The notes under the pieces were generated by a model. It was not told the DNA's origin. It was given only the letters and a program-made list of their open reading frames with translations, and searched no databases. This document shows positions 1-5,650 of a stretch of DNA of 9,443 nucleotides, one piece after another; within the stretch, counting starts at the first letter, position 1, and the number at the start of each line of letters is the position of its first letter. Made by a program: the position numbers and the translations under genes. The DNA comes from Chlamydiota bacterium (GTDB lineage Bacteria; Chlamydiota; Chlamydiia; Chlamydiales; Waddliaceae), in contig JAAKFP010000061.1 of the NCBI GenBank assembly GCA_011065005.1, forward strand, positions 1 to 9,443, read 5' to 3'.

Positions 1-106
1 AGAGCACAGAGAACACAGAGAATGGAAAAATTTCGGGGTTTATTAAAAATAGACCCTCTCATAAAACCTCAAATTTCTCTCTGTGCTCTCTGTGAACTCT
101 GTGGTG
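1..106. repeat. Imperfect inverted repeat made of CACAGAG-type units
   Basis: Positions 5-20 (CACAGAGAACACAGAG) are matched in reverse complement by 79-94 with 15 of 16 bases identical, around a 58-base spacer. Each arm consists of short CACAGAG-like units, and the right arm goes on to about 106 with a further unit. The spacer adds partial pairing (AAATTT near 29-33 against 71-76). It lies 50-150 bases downstream of the end of the minus-strand gene at 155-1153, so its transcript could fold into a long hairpin and end or stabilise that mRNA. No long T-run follows, so a terminator role is only a guess. Repeats of this CACAGAG kind are recalled as dispersed intergenic repeats in various environmental bacteria. 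The left end is cut by the window edge. Confidence 0.65.
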
Positions 107-154
107 AAATTTCCAGCGGGAATGGCTGCTGCGAAATCGTCAAATTTGATGAGA

Positions 155-1153
155 TTATGTTTGTGAAACTTTAACTAGATTACTCACCTCATCAAGAGCG
201 TCTGCCGCATAACAGGACTGTAGATACCTGGCGTTCAATTGGCAGATTCGACTATTCCAATAGGCTTTGGAAATGGTGCTCGCATCACTTTTCTGGCTGA
301 TTTTGCAATAAATAATATGAGCAAGCTCTTCCCTGCTGCGCGTGTTTCCATCTTCGTCGTGGAGAAGTTTCTCTTTATTCTCATCTGAGAGAGCCTGAAT
401 AAGTAAGCTTCCCTGAAGAACAGACATCACATAAGGAGTGCAGAAAAATTGATGGGGTTTCTCACCCTTTTTGTCTAGGATCTGATTTCCTAACAAAAGA
501 TCAGCAACAACGTTCGCTGTTCGACTTATGGCTCCTTGGGAAGGTGTTTTGCTGGTACTTCGGAAAGTACTTCCTATCATATCAACAATGCCAAATCCAG
601 CTTTCCTGATTCTATAGTCTACTCCTTCCTGCTCTTCTCTTTTTTTATTAAACACTGTTTGGTCTGCGTGCTTGAGGAGCAATTCCTGAAGTTTGGGGTC
701 GATAGGCCTCCAAACAACAAACTCTGTGACTCTTTCATCTTTTTTATTGAAGTAACTCTGGCTTGTGGTGTGTATTCCCCCTAAAAGGGCGTGAGCAAGG
801 ACGAGATGGTCCGGTTTTTCTTTTTTTCCGTCCGATTTTAGGATGATACTCGTGTGAACGAGATTTGCATCGGTATTACGTCTGCCAAAAAGAAAAGAGT
901 GTATTTTCTGAGCCACCCAGATCAGGATGTGTAATATACCTTTATGTTTAGTGTCTCTAGTGATTGCAATACAACCGCTTAAATCTATTTTGTTTCCATT
1001 TAGGTCTGTAGGAACCCCTTTGCTCGTATCCAGAACGATCTTTTCGAAGAGGGCTTGCGGCTTTGTTGGGTTTTTTGTGCTGTTATCGTCTAAATTGGGG
1101 AGATCGACAATAGTACTTCCGGGAATTTCTTTTAGACGAATTGGTTCAGCCAT
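155..1153 (-). CDS. Putative permuted papain-fold (YiiX/NlpC-P60-like) cysteine hydrolase, possible secreted effector
   Basis: A 332-residue protein that I do not recognise by name. Its motif order resembles permuted papain-fold proteins (YiiX/LRAT-like, within the NlpC/P60 superfamily), in which the catalytic His precedes the Cys. Visible are a strand at LSGCIAITRD (58-67), LVHTSIIL with candidate His100, LVLAHALLGGIHTT (117-130), a strand TEFVVWRP (143-150), DYRIRKAGFG (179-188) and HQFFCTPYVMSVLQ with candidate Cys238, comparable to the FCSELV-type segment of YiiX proteins. About 55 residues at the N-terminus and 90 at the C-terminus lie outside this core. There is no signal peptide or clear membrane segment, which fits a cytosolic protein or a substrate of a signal-independent secretion system. 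The ATG start is supported by AGAGG at 1163-1167, nine bases upstream. The gene stands alone and diverges from the macro-domain gene. The reading frame is solid; fold and function are inference. Confidence 0.8.
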   Translation of the reverse strand: MAEPIRLKEIPGSTIVDLPNLDDNSTKNPTKPQALFEKIVLDTSKGVPTDLNGNKIDLSGCIAITRDTKHKGILHILIWVAQKIHSFLFGRRNTDANLVHTSIILKSDGKKEKPDHLVLAHALLGGIHTTSQSYFNKKDERVTEFVVWRPIDPKLQELLLKHADQTVFNKKREEQEGVDYRIRKAGFGIVDMIGSTFRSTSKTPSQGAISRTANVVADLLLGNQILDKKGEKPHQFFCTPYVMSVLQGSLLIQALSDENKEKLLHDEDGNTRSREELAHIIYCKISQKSDASTISKAYWNSRICQLNARYLQSCYAADALDEVSNLVKVSQT

Positions 1154-1162
1154 TTTACTATA

Positions 1163-1212
1163 CCTCTTTAATTTCTTTTATTAATATAAAAAATTTAAAG
1201 ACGTAATGTAAC
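1163..1212 (-). promoter_or_regulatory. Candidate promoter and RBS of the minus-strand gene
   Basis: On the minus strand a -35-like GTTACA (plus 1207-1212) and a -10-like TATATT (plus 1183-1188) are 18 bases apart. AGAGG (plus 1163-1167) follows, nine bases before the ATG. The whole divergent intergenic stretch is very AT-rich, so chance matches are likely; only the RBS is firm. Confidence 0.4.
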
Positions 1213-1273
1213 ATCTAATTGTTAAGAATAAATAAAGATTGCTTTAATATTGTTTAAAGTTCGTTTGTTGGGA

Positions 1274-1320
1274 TTGTCAAATAAAGTTTTTTTTTATACT
1301 TTAAGAAGTAAAAAGGAGGT
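1274..1320 (+). promoter_or_regulatory. Candidate promoter and strong RBS of the macro-domain gene
   Basis: TTGTCA at 1274-1279 and TATACT at 1295-1300 resemble sigma-70 boxes, but the 15-base spacer is short. AGGAGG just before 1320 is a near-perfect Shine-Dalgarno sequence about six bases before the ATG at 1326 and fixes that start. It would serve both the macro-domain gene and the overlapping glycerate kinase gene. Confidence 0.4.
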
Positions 1321-1325
1321 TTTCT

Positions 1326-1865
1326 ATGGAGAAAACATTTCAGAAGACCAAAATACTCCTTAAAAGGGGGGATATCACTCAAGAACAGGTCGATGTAATC
1401 GTCAATGCTGCAAACTCAGGGTTGCTGGGCGGTGGTGGTGTCGATGGGGCCATACATCGTGGGGGAGGACCCAAAATTCTTGAAGAGTGCCGAAAAATTC
1501 GGGAAACGAAAGGGAAGTGTCCAACGGGTGAGGCGGTCATCACAACTGCGGGAAATCTTTCAGCAAGATCTGTCGTTCAGACAGTAGGCCCCATATGGCG
1601 CGGGGGTGAACATAATGAGGAACAGCTTTTGCACAATGCCTATTTCAACAGTTTGCGTCTCGCAAGTGAAAATGGCGCGAAAACCATAGCTTTTCCTTCG
1701 ATCAGTACCGGAGCTTATGGGTTTCCAATCTCTAAAGCTGCTATGATTGCTCTCAAAGCCGTCCATGATTTTATTGAGGAGAACTCCACCTTCACGGAAG
1801 TTCGCTTTGTTTTGTTTTCAGATGCGGATTATCATGTGTATGAAAATGCATTAGAACAATTATGA
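1326..1865 (+). CDS. Macro-domain protein, MacroD/YmdB-type ADP-ribose (O-acetyl-ADP-ribose) hydrolase
   Basis: A 179-residue single macro domain. MacroD-type members remove ADP-ribose from acidic residues and hydrolyse O-acetyl-ADP-ribose in the cytosol. All landmark motifs are present: GDIT (15-18, adenine-contacting Asp16), NAANSGLLGGGGVDGAIHRG (27-46) with Asn30 and Asp40 at the positions used for catalysis in MacroD/YmdB proteins, TGEAVITTAGNL (67-78), and the phosphate loop SISTGAYGFP (125-134). The length is normal for the family and the motifs look intact, so an active enzyme is expected. The start follows a strong AGGAGG. Its stop overlaps the glycerate kinase start as ATGA, so the two are probably translated together. 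The partner does not reveal the in vivo substrate. With pncB and pncA downstream, recycling of NAD-derived ADP-ribose is an attractive but unproven idea. Confidence 0.93.
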   Translation: MEKTFQKTKILLKRGDITQEQVDVIVNAANSGLLGGGGVDGAIHRGGGPKILEECRKIRETKGKCPTGEAVITTAGNLSARSVVQTVGPIWRGGEHNEEQLLHNAYFNSLRLASENGAKTIAFPSISTGAYGFPISKAAMIALKAVHDFIEENSTFTEVRFVLFSDADYHVYENALEQL

Positions 1866-2983
1866 AAGTTATCATTTCTCCACAGGCATTTAAAGGGAGC
1901 CTCGCAGCCATGGATGTCGCAAAAGCGATACAGTCAGGGGTGCTGCTTGGATGTCCAAGCGCAGAAACTGTTCTTCTCCCTGTTTCTGATGGAGGAGATG
2001 GCTTTCTCGATGTGATTCTTGCTGCAGCAAGAGGAACGTTGAGAAGCTCAATAGTTACGGGACCCATGGGGAAGAGGATGGATATTTCCTGGGGGGTCTT
2101 GAAAGAGCCTGCGACAGCTGTGATCGAACTCGCAAAAATATGTGGCATAGCTATGATCCCTCCAGAAGATCGAGATCCTTTAGTCAGCACAACTTTTGGG
2201 ATTGGCGAAGTGATTCTTGAAGCTTTAAAAGAGGGAATGCAAAAATTTCTGATAGGAATAGGAGGAAGCGCAACAAACGATGCGGGAGTAGGAATTCTGC
2301 AGGCTTTGGGTGCTCGATTTTTAGACGAGAACGGTTTTGAACTTCCGTGGGGAGGTGGAGCTCTCGTAGATCTTGCTGAGATTGACCTTTCGAACCTTGA
2401 TCCAAAAGTCAAAGGAGCAGAGTTTATCATTGGCTGCGATGTAACCAACCCCTTTACAGGTCCTGAGGGAGCTTCGAAGGTATACTCGCCACAAAAGGGC
2501 GCGACGCCTGAGATAGTTTCTCAACTTGAAGAGGGTCTCAAAAAGTTTGCAGAGCTGATCAAGAAAAGAAAGGGAATAGACTTAAACGACATTCTCGGCA
2601 GCGGAGCGGCTGGCGGGGTAGGGGGCGGATTGCACGTGCTTCTAGACGCACAAGTGCGGCTCGGCATCGATCTTGTTCTTGACCTGATCCATTTCGATGA
2701 ATATCTACAAGGTGCGGATCTTGTAATTACAGGTGAGGGTCGAATCGATTCCCAGACCCTTTACAACAAAGCACCCATTGGTGTAGCCAAACGAGCAAAA
2801 CAAATGGAAATTCCTGTGATCGCCATTGCAGGATCGCTTGGAGATGGATACCAAGCTGTTCATAAGCAGGGAATCGATACCGTTATCCCGCTCAGATATT
2901 CTTCTGGATTTTCCGAAAATGTCGAAAAGTTGGTCGTGGCTGCTGCAGAGGAAGCAATTAGGAGTTTTGTCGACCAGGGCTAA
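1862..2983 (+). CDS. garK: Glycerate 2-kinase (GarK/GlxK family), C-terminus altered by an inserted element
   Basis: Phosphorylates D-glycerate with ATP, giving 2-phosphoglycerate in GarK/GlxK-type enzymes, and so feeds glycerate into lower glycolysis in the cytosol. The 373 residues are near the usual 375-380. Family signatures are in order: SPQAFKGSL (6-14), SDGGDG (42-47), GIGGSATNDAG (132-142), CDVTNPFTG (192-200), GSGAAGGVGGGL (246-257), TGEGRIDSQT (290-299) and a KAPIGVAK segment (303-310). The ATG overlaps the macro-domain stop as ATGA and has no clear RBS of its own, pointing to translational coupling. The last two codons and the stop (after Asp371) lie in the left terminal repeat of a MITE-like element. 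The older ending, PNSLPK and TGA, is still readable in frame after the element at 3192-3212. The lost tail is six residues beyond all known motifs, so activity is probably kept. Kinase position specificity is taken from the family. Confidence 0.93.
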   Translation: MKVIISPQAFKGSLAAMDVAKAIQSGVLLGCPSAETVLLPVSDGGDGFLDVILAAARGTLRSSIVTGPMGKRMDISWGVLKEPATAVIELAKICGIAMIPPEDRDPLVSTTFGIGEVILEALKEGMQKFLIGIGGSATNDAGVGILQALGARFLDENGFELPWGGGALVDLAEIDLSNLDPKVKGAEFIIGCDVTNPFTGPEGASKVYSPQKGATPEIVSQLEEGLKKFAELIKKRKGIDLNDILGSGAAGGVGGGLHVLLDAQVRLGIDLVLDLIHFDEYLQGADLVITGEGRIDSQTLYNKAPIGVAKRAKQMEIPVIAIAGSLGDGYQAVHKQGIDTVIPLRYSSGFSENVEKLVVAAAEEAIRSFVDQG

Positions 2984-3181
2984 CGCATTAAAATTCTTGT
3001 AACTATCCAGGTCCCCCCGTTTGCTACGCAAACGAAGCGATCTGAAAGTTACACCGTAACTAAGAAATAGAAAAACAAAAAAAGGACCTTCGGCCCTTTG
3101 ATTTTTCACATTTTTGGCTGGGGCCATCGTCCCAGAAATAGTGACCTGAATAGTTACAAGAATTTTAATGCGTTAGCCCTG
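2975..3181. mobile_element. 207-bp MITE-like non-autonomous element with perfect 32-bp terminal inverted repeats
   Basis: The ends 2975-3006 and 3150-3181 are perfect 32-bp inverted repeats starting CAGGGCTAACGCATTAAAAT. After one mismatch, six more bases pair (3008-3013 with 3143-3148). The direct repeat TTTTGTCGAC flanks it at 2965-2974 and 3182-3191, the expected 10-bp target duplication. Because the neighbouring bases also match, it could be drawn as a 205-bp element with 12-bp duplications. The interior has no transposase, only small hairpins (GTTTGC/GCAAAC at 3019-3033, GTTAC/GTAAC at 3048-3060) and a terminator-like stem. Ends beginning CAGGG and 8-10 bp duplications recall the ISAs1 family, and 10-12 bp duplications also occur in IS4 relatives; this assignment is from memory. 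It would need a transposase supplied from elsewhere. Perfect arms and duplication suggest a recent insertion. Confidence 0.85.
3073..3106. terminator. Terminator-like hairpin inside the MITE-like element
   Basis: AAAGGACC (3081-3088) pairs with GGCCCTTT (3092-3099) across a TTC loop with one A-C mismatch. An A-rich run precedes it and GATTTTT follows, so a stem with a U-tract forms in RNA from the plus strand and a similar one from the minus strand. It lies about 100 bases after the glycerate kinase stop and may now end that transcript and insulate pncB. Confidence 0.5.
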
Positions 3182-3199
3182 TTTTGTCGACCCTAATTC

Positions 3200-3237
3200 T
3201 TTACCTAAATGATTGAAAATGATATGACTTAAGTCAT
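3200..3237 (+). promoter_or_regulatory. Candidate pncB promoter with a 14-bp palindrome over the start codon
   Basis: TTTACC (3200-3205) and TATGAC (3223-3228), 17 bases apart, each match four of six sigma-70 consensus bases. Transcription would then begin at about 3235, directly at the ATG of 3236, and there is no Shine-Dalgarno sequence. A perfect palindrome ATGACTTAAGTCAT (3224-3237) covers the -10 box and start codon and could be an operator. One such 14-bp palindrome is expected roughly every 16 kb by chance, so this is weak. Confidence 0.3.
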
Positions 3238-4732
3238 GAGTACCGTCATTGATAAAGCAACTTCCTGTCCACATATCTATAATCAGTCGTTGGCATTGTT
3301 GACAGACTTCTATCAGCTAACAATGTCTTATGGTTACTGGAAAAACAATCTCCACAATAAAGAGGCTGTTTTCCATCTCTTTTTTCGTAAAAGACCCTTT
3401 GGGGGAGGCTTTACAGTTTCCGCTGGATTAGAGTATGTGATCGATTATTTAAAAAACTTCCATTTTGATGACACCGATTTAGCTTATCTTGAAACACAAA
3501 GAGGGGCGGATGGTGAGCTTCTTTTTGAGAAAGGTTTTCTAGATTATCTTGCGAATATCAAATTCTCCTGCAAAGTGGATGCAGTACCTGAAGGAACTGT
3601 CGTTTTTCCTTATGAACCAATGCTGAGGGTGGAAGGGCCTTTGATACAGGCGCAGCTTCTTGAAACCCCGCTTCTAAATTTGATCAATTTTCCAACAATC
3701 ATTGCCACAAAAGCAGCAAGGGTCTGTTTTGCTGCGAAAGGGGATACCGTGCTGGAATTTGGATTGCGCAGAGCCCAAGGGATAGATGGGGCGTTGACAG
3801 CGAGCCGAGCGGCATACATTGGGGGATGTCACTACACCTCCAATGTTCTGGCAGGGAAGCTCTTTGGAATTCCGGTCAAAGGAACGCATTCACATAGCTG
3901 GGTGATGATTTTTGATGAGGAGATCGATTCCTTCAAAGCCTTTGCCAAAGCACTGCCCGCTAACTGTGTTTTCCTTGTGGACACCTATAATTCTATTGAA
4001 GGCGTAAAAAAAGCGATTGAAGTGGGAAAGTGGCTCGACAAGCAAGGGAAACGGATGCTGGGGATCCGGTTGGATTCTGGAGATTTGGCATATCTCAGCA
4101 AGGTGAGTCGGAAGATGCTCGATGATGCAGGATTTCCCGATGCCCAGATTGTGGCAAGCAATGAATTAGATGAAACGCTCATCAGTGAACTCAAGAGGCA
4201 AGGAGCGAAGATTGACGTATGGGGTGTTGGCACAAACTTAATCACCGCAAAGGACCAGCCGGCGTTGGATGGGGTGTATAAACTATCTGCTGTGAGAGAT
4301 GCCGGCAAACCATGGAAGTATCGACTGAAGCTCTCCGAGCAAATGACCAAGATTTCCAATCCAGGGATTTTGCAAGTTAGACGTTACTATGATGAAAAAG
4401 AAAACCTTGCCGATGCTGTTTACGATGTCAATGCAGACCTTAGTCAGGGGTGCAAAATTCTCGATCCTTTGGACCCTACTCGCCATAAAGTTATTGGGTC
4501 AGAAACGAAATACAAAGACCTGCTGGTGCCCATTTTTCGTGAGGGAGAGTGTGTGTACCAACCCCCTCCCTTAGATGAAGTTCGAGAGAATGTTCAGAGA
4601 GAACTCGCCCATTTTCATGATGGGATAAAACGCTTTCTCAATCCCCACCAGTATGCTGTGGGGATGGAAGAGTCCCTGTATAAGATTAAGGTTGATTTAA
4701 TCGAGAAAGTCAGACAACCTATTTCTCAATAA
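3236..4732 (+). CDS. pncB: Nicotinate phosphoribosyltransferase
   Basis: Joins nicotinate to 5-phosphoribosyl-1-pyrophosphate to make nicotinate mononucleotide, the committed step of the Preiss-Handler NAD salvage route in the cytosol. The 498 residues fit the longer bacterial NAPRTase type. Signatures are LLTDFYQLTMSYGYW (21-35), FRKRPFGGGFTVSAG (50-64), EFGLRRAQG (174-182), KGTHSHSW (215-222) whose His220 fits the His phosphorylated during catalysis in this family, GIRLDSGDL (276-284), ASNELDE (307-313) and VWGVGTNL (328-335). The ATG at 3236 is the farthest upstream in this frame, with a TAA two codons before it. No Shine-Dalgarno is seen, so initiation may be leaderless or Met30 might be used, though residues 20-30 look conserved. 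Nicotinamidase follows after 28 bases and supplies the substrate, so the pair is very likely an operon. The upstream MITE-like element isolates it from the kinase gene. Confidence 0.96.
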   Translation: MSTVIDKATSCPHIYNQSLALLTDFYQLTMSYGYWKNNLHNKEAVFHLFFRKRPFGGGFTVSAGLEYVIDYLKNFHFDDTDLAYLETQRGADGELLFEKGFLDYLANIKFSCKVDAVPEGTVVFPYEPMLRVEGPLIQAQLLETPLLNLINFPTIIATKAARVCFAAKGDTVLEFGLRRAQGIDGALTASRAAYIGGCHYTSNVLAGKLFGIPVKGTHSHSWVMIFDEEIDSFKAFAKALPANCVFLVDTYNSIEGVKKAIEVGKWLDKQGKRMLGIRLDSGDLAYLSKVSRKMLDDAGFPDAQIVASNELDETLISELKRQGAKIDVWGVGTNLITAKDQPALDGVYKLSAVRDAGKPWKYRLKLSEQMTKISNPGILQVRRYYDEKENLADAVYDVNADLSQGCKILDPLDPTRHKVIGSETKYKDLLVPIFREGECVYQPPPLDEVRENVQRELAHFHDGIKRFLNPHQYAVGMEESLYKIKVDLIEKVRQPISQ

Positions 4733-4760
4733 GCTTCACAATACGTTAAGAGGAAAGAAA

Positions 4761-5378
4761 ATGAAAGCGCTACTGATTGTTGATATTCAGAATGATTTTC
4801 TACCGAATGGTGCTCTCGGAGTGAAAGAGGGTGACCAAGTGATTCCTGTGATTAACCAACTGATGAAAAAAGATTTTGATGTTATCGTTGCCAGCAAAGA
4901 CTGGCATCCTCAAGACCACAAAAGTTTTGCTATAACCCATGGCAAACAGCCAGGAGAGCACGTAACATTAAAGGGACAAGACCAAATACTATGGCCAGTG
5001 CACTGTGTGCAGGATAGTACGGGCGCAGAGTTTTCTTCCGAATTGGACCAGTCTAAGGTCGAAAAAGTTTTCTTCAAAGGTACCGATAAAGACATCGATA
5101 GCTATAGCGCCTTCTTCGATAATGAACACCTCAAGTCGACAGGGCTTGGGGATTATCTGAAAAGTAAAGGAGTAACAGATGTCTACATAGCAGGGCTCAC
5201 CACAGACTATTGCGTCAAATATTCTGTGCTCGATACCGTGGAGTTGGGTTTTAAGGCTCATGTTATTGTCGATGCTTGTCGTGCTGTTAACCTTCAAGAA
5301 GGGGATAGTGAGAAAGCTCTTGAGGTGATGCGCGATGCAGGTGCGGAGATCATAACCGCGGAAAAAGTTTTGCATTGA
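4761..5378 (+). CDS. pncA: Nicotinamidase (isochorismatase-like hydrolase)
   Basis: Deamidates nicotinamide to nicotinate and ammonia, providing the substrate for the adjacent pncB product. The 205-residue protein carries the full set of expected residues: VDIQNDF (7-13) with catalytic Asp8, SKDWHP (45-50) with metal ligands Asp47 and His49, WPVHCVQ (78-84) with metal ligand His81, FFKGTD (104-109) with catalytic Lys106, and GLTTDYCVKYS (146-156) with nucleophile Cys152. The length is typical. The ATG is preceded by AAGAGGA at 4748-4754, a good RBS, and lies 28 bases after pncB, indicating co-transcription. The stop is two bases from the 3' end of a tRNA-Pro gene on the other strand, and no terminator is visible between them. 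Confidence 0.96.
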   Translation: MKALLIVDIQNDFLPNGALGVKEGDQVIPVINQLMKKDFDVIVASKDWHPQDHKSFAITHGKQPGEHVTLKGQDQILWPVHCVQDSTGAEFSSELDQSKVEKVFFKGTDKDIDSYSAFFDNEHLKSTGLGDYLKSKGVTDVYIAGLTTDYCVKYSVLDTVELGFKAHVIVDACRAVNLQEGDSEKALEVMRDAGAEIITAEKVLH

Positions 5379-5380
5379 TA

Positions 5381-5455
5381 TCGGGGTGGAGGGATTTGAA
5401 CCCTCGACCTCTTCGTCCCGAACGAAGCGCGCTAGCCAAGCTGCGCTACACCCCG
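5381..5455 (-). tRNA. tRNA-Pro (anticodon CGG)
   Basis: The minus strand folds as a full cloverleaf of 75 bases. The acceptor is CGGGGTG paired with CACCCCG and discriminator A at 5381. The D stem is GCGC/GCGC, the anticodon stem CTTCG/CGAAG has loop TTCGGGA and anticodon CGG (plus 5418-5420), and the T stem GAGGG/CCCTC encloses TTCAAAT. A C1-G72 pair is normal for bacterial tRNA-Pro. CCA is not encoded (TAT follows), so the nucleotidyltransferase must add it. CGG decodes only CCG codons, implying another Pro tRNA elsewhere. Confidence 0.95.
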
Positions 5456-5530
5456 CTGATTTGACATTTTATATGACCTTGGGATTTATCCCGCTACCCC
5501 TCATTCTGGCATAGTCGAATGAGAAAAGCA
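5456..5530 (-). promoter_or_regulatory. Upstream region of tRNA-Pro with a weak -10-like box and a small hairpin
   Basis: On the minus strand TATAAA (about plus 5468-5473) lies at a suitable distance before the tRNA 5' end, but no good -35 box is found. An inverted repeat CTCATTC (5500-5506) / GAATGAG (5517-5523) and a small GGGAT/ATCCC stem (5481-5492) also lie here without a clear role. The tRNA needs a promoter in this stretch; the exact boxes are uncertain. Confidence 0.25.
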
Positions 5531-5581
5531 AAGGTGCTAATCAGTGGCATCTCCACAGAAGTCTTAAGCCCCCTAGTATCA

Positions 5582-5641
5582 TTGTAGAAAAATTCCTCTA
5601 CATGCTATAATTTAAGAGTTTTGAACAAAATTTATCAAAGG
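5582..5641 (+). promoter_or_regulatory. Extended -10 promoter and RBS of the S10 peptidase gene
   Basis: A consensus TATAAT (5606-5611) with TG in the extended -10 position (TGCTATAAT) has a partial -35 TTGTAG (5582-5587) 18 bases upstream. Transcription would start near 5618. AAAGG at 5637-5641 is nine bases before the ATG at 5651, which supports that start over the TTG at 5621. Confidence 0.65.
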
Positions 5642-5650
5642 TTATTAATA

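Noticed and set aside
536..1184. Two plus-strand frames (536-784 and 927-1184) opposite the first gene
   Set aside because: No RBS-supported start or family resemblance; the minus-strand frame is long, has an RBS and coherent motifs.
1792..2448. 218-residue minus-strand reading frame inside the macro-domain and glycerate kinase genes
   Set aside because: A long antisense shadow of strongly supported genes, rich in Ser/Pro/Arg as expected for an antisense frame, without motifs.
2705..3127. 140-residue minus-strand reading frame covering the end of glycerate kinase and the MITE-like element
   Set aside because: It lies antisense to a certain gene and crosses the element boundary. It shows no family features and is not an IS transposase remnant that I can recognise.
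4989..5375. 128-residue minus-strand reading frame within pncA
   Set aside because: Antisense to a gene with all catalytic residues in place; no recognisable domain.
5621..5650. TTG at 5621 as start of the S10 peptidase
   Set aside because: It would add ten residues before the signal peptide, has no RBS, and lies only a few bases after the predicted transcript start. ATG 5651 has AAAGG at proper spacing.
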